Assembly: GCF_022539665.2 (NCBI RefSeq)
Contig: NC_081331.1
Span: forward strand, 4,746,501 to 4,810,500
Source of the DNA: Daphnia carinata
Lineage: Eukaryota; Arthropoda; Branchiopoda; Diplostraca; Daphniidae
Direction of reading: 5' to 3'
Length of the DNA stretch: 64,000 nucleotides
Shown here: positions 51,984 to 64,000 of the stretch, one piece after another
Numbering within the stretch: position 1 is the stretch's first letter
How the letters are laid out: every line of letters begins with the position of its first letter
Translations under genes and position numbers: made by a program
Notes under the pieces: generated by a model
What the model was told of the DNA's origin: nothing
What the model saw: only the letters and a program-made list of their open reading frames with translations
Databases searched by the model: none

Positions 51984-54900
51984 CTAAAACTTGGGACAAT
52001 AGGAAAAAGAAAAAAAAAAAAAAAAAAAAAACAAAAAAAAAAAAAAAAAAAAAAAACGTCATGAAACATTTTGACATTGCCCAAAATAAAATAAAAAATA
52101 AAAGTGCCGTTGTCGATTTCATTTTCGAGAGGCTCTTGACCGTGTCGTGTGAGAAAGCGCGTCGATATCAAATTGCCCTAGTCGTAGTTTACTACAAGCG
52201 GGGGAGGAAAAATCCCATTTTCGGAGGGGAAAAATAAGACAACCATTTCTATCTCTTTCTCATTCTAGAGGAATATAAATAGATCGTAATAGAAGCACCA
52301 GTCGTATATTTATTTTCAAAAAGATGAGAGAAAGAGAGAGAGAGAGAGAAAGAAACGACACGTTTCTCACGTTGGCCACCGCATCATCGACATTGAAAGA
52401 GGACGGCTACCCGTAAAGACACAAACAGATAAGCAGAAGGGTTCAGACAGGGACGATGATGACGACACAATCGCCGTCATAAAAAAAAAGAAAGAAGGAC
52501 CAACAGTCAAACAACCTGAGGAAATAACGAAGAGTGGTCATCGAAGACATTGACGTCCAAAAAACAAAAATCGAAATGGATAGGAAAAAAAAAAAACAAA
52601 AAACAAAAAACAAAAAAAACATTTATGACGGACGCATTTTCAGTGACGGGCCTATGGCTACGGTTCGAACGTAACTTATATAATTGTTTTCTTGAAATTT
52701 TTTTTTTTTGGGGGGGGGGGTTTAAACTTTGACGACTTTGACATTGCAATTTTCACGGGAAAACGTTAGACAACTTGGTCTAAAACGTCAACGACTTGAT
52801 TCATGTGGCAGATGAGACAAGGAAAAAAAAAAAAAACAGGACCATTTTCCGAGTGGTAAAGGAAACTATTAAGTGTGGCCTTAGCAAGTGAGCGATGCTC
52901 GTAGACGCAAAGAGCTAATACGACAGGTGGTCTGCACGTAGGGCATAAGAGATTCGGGAGTTACACGGAGCCAAAAAAAAAAAAAACCAAAAATTAAAGA
53001 TAAAAAGTATGTCTAAGAAGAAAAACGATACGAATAACAGACGGGGGTTTTCACGGGACTAGTTTAACGCCGAAAAAACATATTAGGTTTTCTATTTTTT
53101 TTTTTTCTAAGAAAATAAGAGAAAATTGAGGAAAAAAAAAGAAAGAATAGAAATTGGGTATATTAAAAAGGAGCGGGCAGTGTGCCAGACTGGTGAACGC
53201 CATGATCTCTTTTCTCTTTAAAACATTTTCAATTTCATTTTCTCCCATTTCTTTTTCCCTTTTGTGTTTTATCGGCTATTTTTGGTTGTGTGTTCACGAC
53301 TTCACGGGGTTCACGTGTTAACGAGATGCCCGCGGTGAGAGAGGCGCTCAGGTTCCCTTTACCATCAACATTTCTCGAAAAACCGAGATCACCTGGGCCG
53401 TTTCCCCCTCCCCATCGGCGGTTTAGCCCTACCCACCTCTTCGATAGGCCTACTGTTACGAAACAAGAATAAAAACCTTGTTTTGCCTTCATCGGCTATC
53501 AACTGTTGTGAACACCCGCCTCCCAGTTTTGAAAAAGAAAATCCCTTTTCTTTTCTCGACCTCTTCATCTATCGTTTATTCTTTATGAAGGACTCGTTAG
53601 CTTCATCTTTTTTCTACCCCCATCGATTTGAAGGTATTGAAGCTGAGGCCTAACGAATTACGTAACATCGTTAAGGGGATAACAAGACCTCACATGACGG
53701 GGTCTTTTCTCTCGATACAAAGCGGTTCGATGCACGGGTCGATTTCAATCTCTCGACATTTTTTTTCGTGTGTTTCATTTTAAAATTGAGTTCAATAAGA
53801 ACATGAAGCCAGCGGCTCGTAGAGACAACTCGAAATTGACACCCTCCACCTCGAGCTGTTTACGCATGATAATATGGGCTATTGCCTGTAGCTGCTGGAT
53901 GTTTGTTTTATCTCTTTACTTTATTTTATTCTATTTTTCAAAAGGAGATTAGCCGATCGAGCGGCCAAGATTTAGATCACGCCATAACGCGGTTATATTA
54001 TTGTAAAGCGAGTGTGGATTTTAACATGGTAGCGTAATGTGCCCCCCCGACGGTCAAAGCTCGTCTCAAATTCGGCAGCGCAAACGGCTATAATCAAAAA
54101 TGCCGATCCGTTTTCTTATTTCTAAAACATAAAAAAAATGTTTCTTTTTCTTTTAAGTCAATAGAGATGATCTTGCGTGTGTCGGCTGTTAACCCACCGC
54201 CGGAAAATTGCCAACAGTCTAAGTACGTAAGCTTGCAATCCGTCGTTCCTTTTTACAGCATCCAATCGCTTCAACGACGACCACACACAAACGCCCGCTT
54301 GGAATAAGAAAGAAATCTCTTCAAATTGGTGCAACAAAAAAAGCGGTAGAGAAAAAATATATATATATATAAATCGACTCAACAAATTTTCAATTGTAAA
54401 AAAAAAAAAATATTGAAAATAAAGAAGGGATGCTACTGCTGGCAACTGGGCTTTAGCCGGCCTTTTCGAACGTTCCTCCTGGGCAAAATAATCCTCAAGA
54501 CACGACGGTCCTATCTCGAAACGATAAGACGATGGTACGGAGACGCGTAAAAGCCTCTCCACCACTTTTTTTTCGACTCTCAATGAAAGACACTCAAAAG
54601 AAAAACGGCGGCCACTTGTTGCATCTAATCCGCGCCTCATTTTCCGCCACTTGATCGAAACAAACTCTAAAAGTAGATTGTGCAAAAGCGTATTTTAAAA
54701 AGAAAATATATAATAGACCCCCCCCCCCCCCCGGTAGTGGTCTAGACTCGCGATTGACAGCACATCGCAAAATCCACCAACGTCCAGTCACATCTTTTTT
54801 TTTATTTTTTTTATTTATCTGTTTCTTTTGACTATGTCAACTCCCTGTTACTTTGTGTCTCTTGGTATTTTGTCTTTCGTTTTATTGACCAAAAATCGAG

Positions 54901-57900
54901 CGCATGTTCAACTAAATTGAAGGCCAAAAAAAAACAAAAAAAAAAAAAACAGGAGGGAAGAGATAAAAAGAGATGGCCCTGTTTCCTACTCGTTTTCATC
55001 GTAGCTGTTTTGACGATGATGCGTTTATGTGAATCCCTTACGTAATAATAACGACAACAACAGCAGCTTCTTTGGAGCGATCGTAACACTTATCTCCCGG
55101 AGCGGCTCGTGCCCCGTCGTTGCATTAACGCGCAACTGTCGAACGCTCCGGTCTGTAATTACACACAGTCAAGAGAGACCATTCTCCCTCAAAAAAAGGC
55201 AAACGAGAAGATTACAAGGCAGGGGGAAAGAAAGAAAAAGAGAAATACGAAAAAAAAAAAAAAAAAAAAAAAGAGATATCCTATCTTGCGCCTTCTAAAA
55301 TAATCATTATCATAATCAATAATCATAACAATAAACAAAGGAGGGAATTAAAAAAGCGGCTTCGTGCTACCTACATCTATCTAATTGAATTAGGGAGAAG
55401 ATTTTTAAGTCTGTAGAGAATGGGATATGCGTTAACGTGTTACTGTCAGATACGGGCATTGAAATCACGACGGTGTCTCACTTGCGGAATGAAACTAAAC
55501 TTGCAAACTCACCAAAATGCGGATGGAATAGCGTCGCCGTGATGAATCACAAAATAAGAACCAAGTGAGGGGAAAAAAATATATCGAAACTCTGCCGGAT
55601 TGTTCACCAACTTAAAACACACTTGCGATTCTGGAAAAAAAAAAAAAATCGGAGTGCGATGATTGAGCAAAGAGGATATCGAACTGTTATCACACGACGT
55701 GTTAGGTGATGACACTTGATTTCCAAACGTGTCCAACGTCGAAGTCCCCAAAAAAAAAAGCAGGCGTCCAAATCACTCACGAATCACGTTGGCCAATCAA
55801 CAACTCAAACTCCTTAAACTTAGATCAAAACTGTTAAAAATGACGATGCGCGCAACACTTTAGCGACGGTCAATTTGATTTGACGTAGCGACGAGTCAAA
55901 CGGAAAGAAGAAGAGCGTCGATTCAGGTGATGATAAAAAGGTGAATGATGATCGTAATGATGGGGGTGGTCGTGGCGAATGGGCCAAAAAAAAAGTGGGG
56001 AGCGTCGCGGTGTGCGTCTGTCCAACGCTCCAGCAGCCATGCAACTACGACCGAAAACTCTGGCGCAGTGCGGAACAACATACAACAACAGTCGCAAGAG
56101 TCGCGGCAAAGAGGTTGGTTCTCTCTCTTCACTCCCCTCACTTTACCTGCAACACCTGCTACGTAGCACACATCCCCTCGGTGGTAGGTGGGTGGGTTGC
56201 TTGTGGGAGGAATAAAAGAAACAAAAAAAAAAGGGCATCACCCGTTTTCTACCTGTTGAAATGTGTCGAGCAAAAGCGGAGTTGCAGCACCAGCGGGAGG
56301 AAAAATGGGAGAAAGTAAAGCAAAGTGGGAGGGAGCTGGTAGTTGCACCACTGTTTTCCCGAACGTTGTGAGGCGCGGGATTTACGGGTAGGGTGGGAAA
56401 ATGGGTGGAGGAACACGAAGAAGGAGAAAAAAAAAAGAGAAAAAAGAACCTGAGGCGATGGGAGGACGGCGCTAAGTCGTTTCGCTATTGGTGGAGACGC
56501 TGAGAACCGTCAAGAAAAAGGAAAAGAAAAGAAAAGAAAAATGAAATAAAATAAAGAACAACTCCTCCGACGCGCAATTACCGCCGGCCCCCGACCGCTA
56601 ATCCTATTGGTCCTCACGAACTTAAGTTTGGGAAAGAAAAAAAAAAAATCAAATAAATTTGAAAATAACAATAACGTAGCCAAACGATAAAAAAAAAAAT
56701 ATAAAAAAATTAAAAAAAAAAAAAAAAAAATTAAAAAAAAATACAAGAAAAGGGAGTCACACACACGCACAGACTATACATATACACGCCGCCTTTCGTA
56801 AAAATTCGTTCAAGCTCACGATTCTTTTGTTTCAGTTTCTCAAAGATCCTAAATTTGGTCGCTCTTTTTACGCGGAAAAGTATCTCTGATAATGCGCCTC
56901 TGTTCAACGGTTTCCCTTTCTCACCTACCATCCCCATTATTTCACGTATTTGCGTCGACATCGTCGTCAAAGAAATTATTTAAAAAAAAAAAAAAAAAAA
57001 AAACCATTCGGATTTGAACGCGCGAATAGTTAGCACGTCCCTTTGTCGACTCAACAAATGGCGGCGCATTCAAATAGTCGCAATTCGGTGGATGGCGGAT
57101 ATTGAAACGATGTTTGCCATCGGCTATACTCGAAATTTGCATAGTCGCAAACGGCTTAAAAATTACGTTCTTAATTGAAATGAAAATGTCAAAAGAATCC
57201 TACCTTATTTAGGTTGAAGTCCGCGTTGCTTTCCTCCATCCTTTTTGTGCGCTGAAGGTGCAGGAAAAAAAAATTGACGAAGTGCCAATCTGCCGGCCAA
57301 ACAAAGTAGAGCAGCCGGATCGTTACCCCAGCAATTGACCTGTTGGATGTGGCTGGCCAGTTCTCCGCACGCGAGAACGTTCTCTTTTCTTTGCACCCCA
57401 TATTTTTTCTTTTTGTCGCCTTTCCTTCTTTTATTATTGGTCATCATTATGAAGACGTAGAGCCATGGCAGCCCGAACGGTTTATTGGGGGGGGGGGGGG
57501 AGGTCGCGTAGTGTTGTTTTCTTTTATATTCGATCTTGGACAGGGATGCTGAACTGAAGAGCAAACACAATTTGATGACAAGTGGGTAGCAGATCAGAAG
57601 TCCACACGGGAAAGGGTTCCGCCGACAAGATCGGCGACCTATTGTAAAAAGAGAAAGACAAAAGAAAAAGAATTTTTTTTTTTTTAGAATAAATACATAA
57701 ATAAACAAACATTTCTCTAACAACGCGACAATGGTCCTCATCTTTTCCACTGAGACGGGCGTCAGTAAATCAGTAACATAAAATCAGTAATTCAGTTAAA
57801 TCAACCAACATCTGATTTAACTTGCTCTTGTCTCTACTTCAGGTTGCAAACCCTAATAATCTATTAAGATTCTATTAGCTTTACACGTGTTTCTTATCGC

Positions 57901-58675
57901 ACGGATCAGCTGATCCAACAGCCGGATTTAACCGACCGTCAGACAACGGGTAGAGCAGAAACGTATACTACATCAATGTCCAACAAACGAGATCAAGTTT
58001 CCCATCACAATCGAGTGAATAACTAAAAACTCCCTCAGATTTCCTTCTCGAATTGTGTTTTCGTTTTTTATAAAAAGCTAAACCAACGCATAGATTAACA
58101 CACACGAGTCATTGGCGCGAAACTCGAAAAGCAGAAAAACAAAAACAAAACAAAAAAATGCAACAAGCCAAGAGATCAATGGACGTTTTGGCGATTGTAT
58201 CATAATATTGCGCCATTTTCAATGTCAAGATGCGTTCCCATTTATTGCCGAGACAACGGGAGCCAATAAAAAATAAAATAAGGAAGAAACACGGGACGAC
58301 CTTTTATTGGTGGGCGACCTTTTCGAAAAGATGTGGCAAAACCCGTGCTAGCAAAAAAAAACAAAAAAATAAAGGGTTGAACGATATAACGACGGCAAAG
58401 ATTATCACCGAGCCAAAAAAGAAAAAGTTCCGCAGCTGAAACAAAAAATTTTGGCTATTCACGACCGGAGTGCGGGATCGGGAGCGATTCGGCTTATTAT
58501 TGAACTCTTGTTTTTTTTTTTGTTTTTTTTTGTTCTTTAAACCTTCGTTGCGCGCCCACTTTAAACTTCCCATCAGATATCATCAAATCGTCGCCTTTTT
58601 TTTTCCTTCTTGTTGTTGTTCTTCTTGTTTATTGATTTATTTATTCCTTCCACTTAATGGGGTTGAAGGGCCATA

Positions 58676-58743
<68 letters not shown>

Positions 58744-60573
58744 CAAAAAACTCTAGCGAGTTAGGAGAACTTATTACTGTTGCATTATTGGCGGGTTCTT
58801 CGACTTCAATCGAGTTACGACATCACACAGCACAGCAAACACGTCCGAGCGAGATGTTGCACCATCCAATTCGTTTGCGTACACAGTTGGTAACTTTGAA
58901 AAACAATTCTTTTAAATTGGCGCAAAAAATAAAAAATAAAAGAAAACAAATGGCCGATTGGCGACAGAGGTGATCATCGGCCAAGTTAAAAGGGACCAAC
59001 CATCGCCTCTAGTTCGATCATTTTCTGCGTTGTTATTCGATAAAGAAAGGCACTTGCCTGTAAAAATGAGAGCATTTTTAACGCAGTCCATTCGTCGTGT
59101 GGTAACATTAATAATCATCGTAATAATATTGGACAAGCATTAAATTATTGCAACACAAAACGTTCGCGTGCCACAGCGGCGGCGTACTTATCGATAAGAT
59201 ATTGCAGCACAACTATAAACAGGACACCCACCAAGAATTAACTGCAAAAATAAAGAACTTTTAAATTTTTGTAATACTCGGGAAAAAAAACAAAATACGA
59301 AGCGCTTTCCCTTTTTTTTTTTTTTTTTTTTTTTTGCTTGCATCAATTTCACGTTTTCCATTCGCAAATTTCGAAATCGAGAAAATAGAAAATCGCCAAA
59401 CTTTTGTTTGACTGGCAATCAAAATTGAGCTGTTTGAAAATTGGATGTCCTCAAATTAGATCCATCAAGACAAGTCCCTACTAATAGGAAGATTCGCGTC
59501 AAAATAAAGGACTAAAAACATGAGAGAAAGAAGAGAGAAAACGGGTTGTTTATCGAGCCGCATCAACTCATTAGCTGCGCTCGAGAAAGAGAAAAGGTGC
59601 GCAAACGGGCGTCATCAATGAGTGTAGGGATCTTAACAGCGAGCTTTCACCTAGCCTCTTGTTCAAGAACGAGACAAAAAAGGAAAAATTAGAGAAAAGT
59701 GTAAAACATAAATGGGTTAACTGCTGATTCCATTTGCTAAAACAACTTTTGTTTTTCTTAATAGATGTGGTTAGCAAGCGTTGCTTAGCGCACACAAACA
59801 ATTCAAAAGATACACATCAAATTGAGCTGCTGTAATCAATAAGAGACTCCATACTACTCAACATCAAGACGAATATGAAGAAACAACAAAGAATTTTGTT
59901 TCTCCCACCTGAAACCTGTGGCGTTGAAATCAAGAGGGGGTGGGGTGGGGTGGGGTGGGGGGGGGTGGGAGGTTGATTCGTCCCACGGAGGATTCAAAAA
60001 AAAAGGCACTAATAAATTCCTTGGGGTATGTGCACACGGCCTTCCTTTTGCCCATCTTTCGTACGTGCATGAAAGACCACCTGATTCAACCGCAATGCAA
60101 CCAAATATTCGCAATAAAAATGGGGCCGACCATCTGATGACGTCAGGCAAACCCCCCTGGCCACATCCAACGTAACAACTTGTTGCAATAAGAAGTCCAT
60201 TGAGGGCGGACTGGACATGTCAAAAGCAAAACCAAAAGCTCATTTTTTTTTTTTACCTCTCTTGAAAATAATTAAAAAAAAAAAAAAAACAGAAAATAAA
60301 ATTAGATCGAGGGGTGGCTATTCTTTTTTTTTTCTTTTTTCTATCTCTTATGTTCCTGCATGCGCCCATGTCCGTGTGTGTGTGTGCGCGCGCTAGCATC
60401 CGGCCCGGAAATGTGTTTCCTCTTTTTTTGCCCGTTTCCATGTTGGTGCATTGCATCCCCCTTTTTTTTCTCCCTCTCATCCCACTGTTCCTCTGTCACT
60501 ATCTCTCTCTCTCTTTCTCTGTTCGGTACATCAAAACAACCAAGCGAATGAACAAAAAAAAAAAAAAGTAATA
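51984..60573. other. Non-coding region, no gene recognised
   Basis: Mostly AT-rich with homopolymers. One minus-strand frame at about 57205-57410, including ENVLACGELASHIQQVNCWG, has balanced composition but no convincing splice acceptor or start; I do not call it. Confidence 0.45.
58681..58736 (+). repeat. (GA)n microsatellite, 56 bases
   Basis: Uninterrupted GA repeat. Confidence 0.95.
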
Positions 60574-60727
60574 ATGTTGCAACTACATCACGATCCGCAA
60601 TTCAAATCGCAGCCGGCAAATGTTTGCCTATACCGATATCCGCCAGTAGATTTCGGATGGACTGCAACTAACTTTTGTGTTCTTGTTTTCTTTTGGGGGT
60701 ACTGTTTACACCCACCACAAGCAACAG
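60574..60727 (+). CDS. Possible first exon of a plus-strand gene
   Basis: ATG at 60574 opens a frame beginning MLQLHHDPQFKSQPANVCLY that contains a hydrophobic segment, FCVLVFFWGYCL, and ends at CAACAG|GTAAGT, a near-perfect donor, in phase 1. This could be a signal-anchor first exon whose rest lies downstream. No homology recognised and no matching acceptor exon identified. Confidence 0.25.
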
Positions 60728-61738
60728 GTAAGTATACAATTGGGAAAGAGAGAGAGAGAAGAACGAACGGGATATCAACCAAAATGGAGAAGCGAAAACA
60801 ATTGAAGACGGTGAAAACGGGTGCGACGAGGAAACGCGACAGGTGCGCCAGGTGCATCGGAAAAATAAAAAAAAATAAAAAGAGGAAGACGGGGAAGGAA
60901 ACAACAACGACACGAAGTCGAGAAGAAGCAAACGCACGCACACACACACACACACACAAAAAAAAACAACAAAAATTGAGAAGGAACTCAAAATCACAAC
61001 GGACGTTTCAACTCTCGTTCGCTGCCTTTTGAAAATGGCGCCGTATGAAAGACGAAAGAAAAAAGAGAACTTGTCGATCATTTCCAACTAGAATAAAAAA
61101 TAATAATAATAAAAAAAAAGAACGTGACGACCGAGTCCAAGGTTGCCCCGATTGTTGCGCAACAAGTGGCCACGAAATGCGGAACGCTTGTTCCAATATT
61201 CCACACGACGAGTCATCAGCCCTGCAAGTGGCAACACGTACGGTACACAACTTGCGCAACGCCATCACCTGCTCATCTTGAAAACAAACGCGCTCGTTTC
61301 CAAGACTATCCCTGTCAGTCCAACGTCAACTGAAATGCCCCGCTCGCACGTGTACCTCTTGACGTGTCAATAACGCGCCATTCTTCCCCGTGATTACCCT
61401 CCCAAAAAATAAAAAAAAAAAATAATAAATGTCCTCCTTAAAAAAAAAAAAAAGAAAAATAAGGAAAAAATAAAAACTGTGGGTCGGAAAAGCCTCGTCA
61501 GTTTGCGATGTAACACTGGGGCGACAATTTTCTCTGGCCAGTTCGACTACGATTATCTCCCACGATGACTATCTGCCTTTGTGAAACCGAACCAAAAAAA
61601 ATGCTAATTACGGTTTTAAAAAAGAAAAAAAAAAAGGGGGGGGGGGAGGAGATCTCATCAGTCATCGCGTGCTGGGTGTATATATAACTTGTTCTTTTCG
61701 GCTTATGATACATTTCTAGTGACAGTTCAACGCGGCGA

Positions 61739-61778
<40 letters not shown>

Positions 61779-63075
61779 CCACAGCGCCCCAAAACACGAA
61801 ACAGAAACGGTTCGACCTGCAGTTCGACATCTGACACCTTTTTTTTTTTTTCGATTTTCAAGTTGGCATTTGCCGCCGCATTTTCAAAACAAAAAATCTA
61901 TTCGGGTTTTTTAAGGAATGTTTCGGTTCAAACTCGCCAATCAACGACGTAACTCGCGTTGTGTTTTGGTTTTGTTTTTCTTTGCTTTTTTTTCACACCA
62001 TCCGCATGAGAGGGAAAATATGATCCGCAACGGATGAAGATACCAACAAAAAAGGGAGTCCACATGTTTTACAGTTCCAGGAAAAGAACAGAGAAAAAAA
62101 AAAATAGAAGTGAAATAAAAAGTGAGAAAAGTGCGCTTATTACGATGATGACTGCCACTTGAGAAAGCTGTTGAAACAAGCCAATTGGCGACGGTCATGA
62201 TTTCCCGATATAACATTAGTCACAATTTATTTTGAGCCACGACAAAAGGAAAAATAAAAATAGCTTTCCATTACCAATTTATTTGAATTTTTTTTTCCCC
62301 TCCGTTTTATTTTGGATCGTGTGGCCCTGACAAAAGAGGCCGTTAAGCGCTGCTTGTTTTGTTTTTTTTCCCTTCCACATTTACGATAACATGCTTTTCC
62401 CTTTAACTCTACCTGCCAAAATCTACGACTGCAAAAGGGGAAACGTAAAATCGATTTTATTTTAGATGTTCGGGCTTTAAAAAAAAAAAAAAAAACAAAA
62501 GAAAACAAAGAGGATCTTTTAAAGTCCAAAAATCTTTAACTCGGATATTAGACGACGATTTTCCGTGCGATACCAAAGTGTTTCAATTTTTATTATAACC
62601 TCCGCACGGTAGCAGAATACGCACACCTGCTGCTCCATATTTATATGTTTTTGTTTTTACTGCAAATTGAATATTTTCTTCAAAATGAAAAAAAATAAAT
62701 AAAACAAACAGCCTGTTCGAGTGCACGTATAGCGCGTCATTGAATAAAAGCCCCAAGAGCCTATAGATAACAGGACGATAGGAAGAAGGAAAAAAAAAAA
62801 AAAAAAATTGATAATACAAAGAGAAGAAGAGGCCCAGAGGAAGTAGGGAGCTTATATTCGAATTTGATTCACTTCGTTTTCTTTATTGTATATATATATA
62901 AAAAAATAATAATAATAAATACCATCGTGTGTGTGTGTGTGGGTAGGAAACGACCCCCACACAAACACAAGAGTCGGTTGACGAGATCAACCGTGACGCA
63001 GATATGTAACTATACACACACTGATATAACTCCTGCCGGCGTGCTCAGAGCTCGGCGGGCTCCCAGAGTCGGCTG

Positions 63076-63119
<44 letters not shown>

Positions 63120-63926
63120 AACATCGGAAAAGGACCTGGCAGGAGGGTAGACAGACCACACCCGTTGCACTTCCGGTGACAGAGCTAACGAAAATGTCCA
63201 CATGAATGTACATATCATCACTGCTCTCTTTTCTATCCCTCTCTTCTTTTTTATCTCGTTTCGTTTCTCCGTCTCCCCTCTTTTGACGTGAGCAGCAAAG
63301 GATTCCACACATTTCATCTACCAAAGCATCAAATTGTTTCCCTTTAATACTCATTTATCATCACATTCAACCGAATTAAATATGCAAAACAAGGCAAGGG
63401 GCGACCCTGAAAATGAAGAAAACATCCATCGCGTCAGCTGAAAAAATGTTAAGACTTCAATGGGACCTTCACCAAACAACACGGAGAAGCCAAAACATCA
63501 AGTGGAAAAAAACAAAAAAAAAAACAAAAAAAAAAAATTGAACCTTCCGGAACCCCTTTTTTGACCGCCCCGGGGGCTACTAGTTTGAGTTCTTCTCTAA
63601 AAAAAAAAAAATACATATTCAACATATCTGTGAATGAATGAAATCACAGCGAAAGGGAATAACAATAAAGATCGTCAACCAGTCAACGACAATGGCGCTC
63701 ACATCTTTATACGAAAGAAGACGAGGAACACTCGTCACCACGTCTTTTCACAGCCGAAATTTGAATAGCGTCTCATCTTTCTTCACGATCGGAGCAGCTG
63801 TTGAAGCGTTGACAAATTCAATTTGGAAAGATGATTTCGTAAAAAGAAATAAAATAACATAGGAAAAAAGGGGGCAGAATGAATAAGAAAGGGCAAAGAA
63901 AAGAGTAGCAACACTCGTACAGTTTC

Positions 63927-63957
<31 letters not shown>

Positions 63958-64000
63958 AAAAAAACACGAGATGGAAAGTGTGGCGTCACGTGAGTCCGCT
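60728..64000. other. Non-coding region at right end
   Basis: A more GC-balanced patch at about 61120-61290 has open frames on both strands but no firm splice structure. A GA run lies at 61747-61772, and A runs at 63080-63118 and 63927-63955. No gene is supported. Confidence 0.45.
63080..63118 (+). repeat. Poly-A run, 39 bases
   Basis: Uninterrupted A run. There is no upstream coding relic that would make it the tail of a retrocopy. Confidence 0.9.

Noticed and set aside
57205-57410. Minus-strand frame with balanced composition (ENVLACGELASHIQQVNCWG)
   Set aside because: No start, acceptor or donor of convincing quality and no recognised domain.
63078-63354. Poly-A run as evidence of a retrocopied gene
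   Set aside because: No coding relic precedes the A run on the plus strand, and similar homopolymers occur throughout the window.

Overview
The window is eukaryotic nuclear DNA from an arthropod, most likely a branchiopod crustacean of the Daphnia type. That rests on very short introns (about 55-90 bases) in the first gene, an arthropod-type Pax2/5/8 (shaven) gene with homopolymer amino-acid runs, and a broken vasa-like helicase that carries CCHC zinc knuckles. The species assignment is inference. Many automatic open frames here are low-complexity noise; only exon chains that keep frame through consensus splice sites are called as genes.

Layout. 1-2084: non-coding, with one possible core promoter. 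2085-4616 (+): a complete ten-exon METTL13-type dual methyltransferase gene. About 5.3-22.5 kb: a block dominated by mobile and repeated DNA. It holds two copies of a large foldback (inverted-repeat) element, one at about 5.56-9.43 kb and one in opposite orientation at about 16.4-21.9 kb. Each copy has long arms around a roughly 0.5 kb loop with three tRNA-like sequences, exon-like modules and a GC-rich, hairpin-rich block. Between the copies lie a degenerate vasa-like pseudogene (9.48-11.34 kb, minus) and nested short inverted-repeat elements with tRNA-like segments (11.6-15 kb). About 22.5-26.4 kb: non-coding, with a pure 158-base GA tract.

26468-39194 (-): a Pax2/5/8 (shaven/sparkling) transcription factor gene. 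Eight exons keep one frame to a 666-residue product; an internal donor in exon 8 gives a second in-frame route to exon 9 and a 520-residue product with a vertebrate-like Pax2/5/8 C-terminus. From 39.2 to 64 kb is a long stretch upstream of Pax, rich in A/T homopolymers and GA repeats. It contains a well-supported isolated coding exon of unknown gene (51789-51983, minus), a possible first exon on the plus strand (60574-60727) and a GC-rich patch near 45 kb that could be an alternative first exon.

METTL13 is a housekeeping enzyme that methylates elongation factor 1A. Pax2/5/8 is a developmental regulator of sensory and eye lineages. I see no functional link between them. The foldback element is the least explained part of the window.
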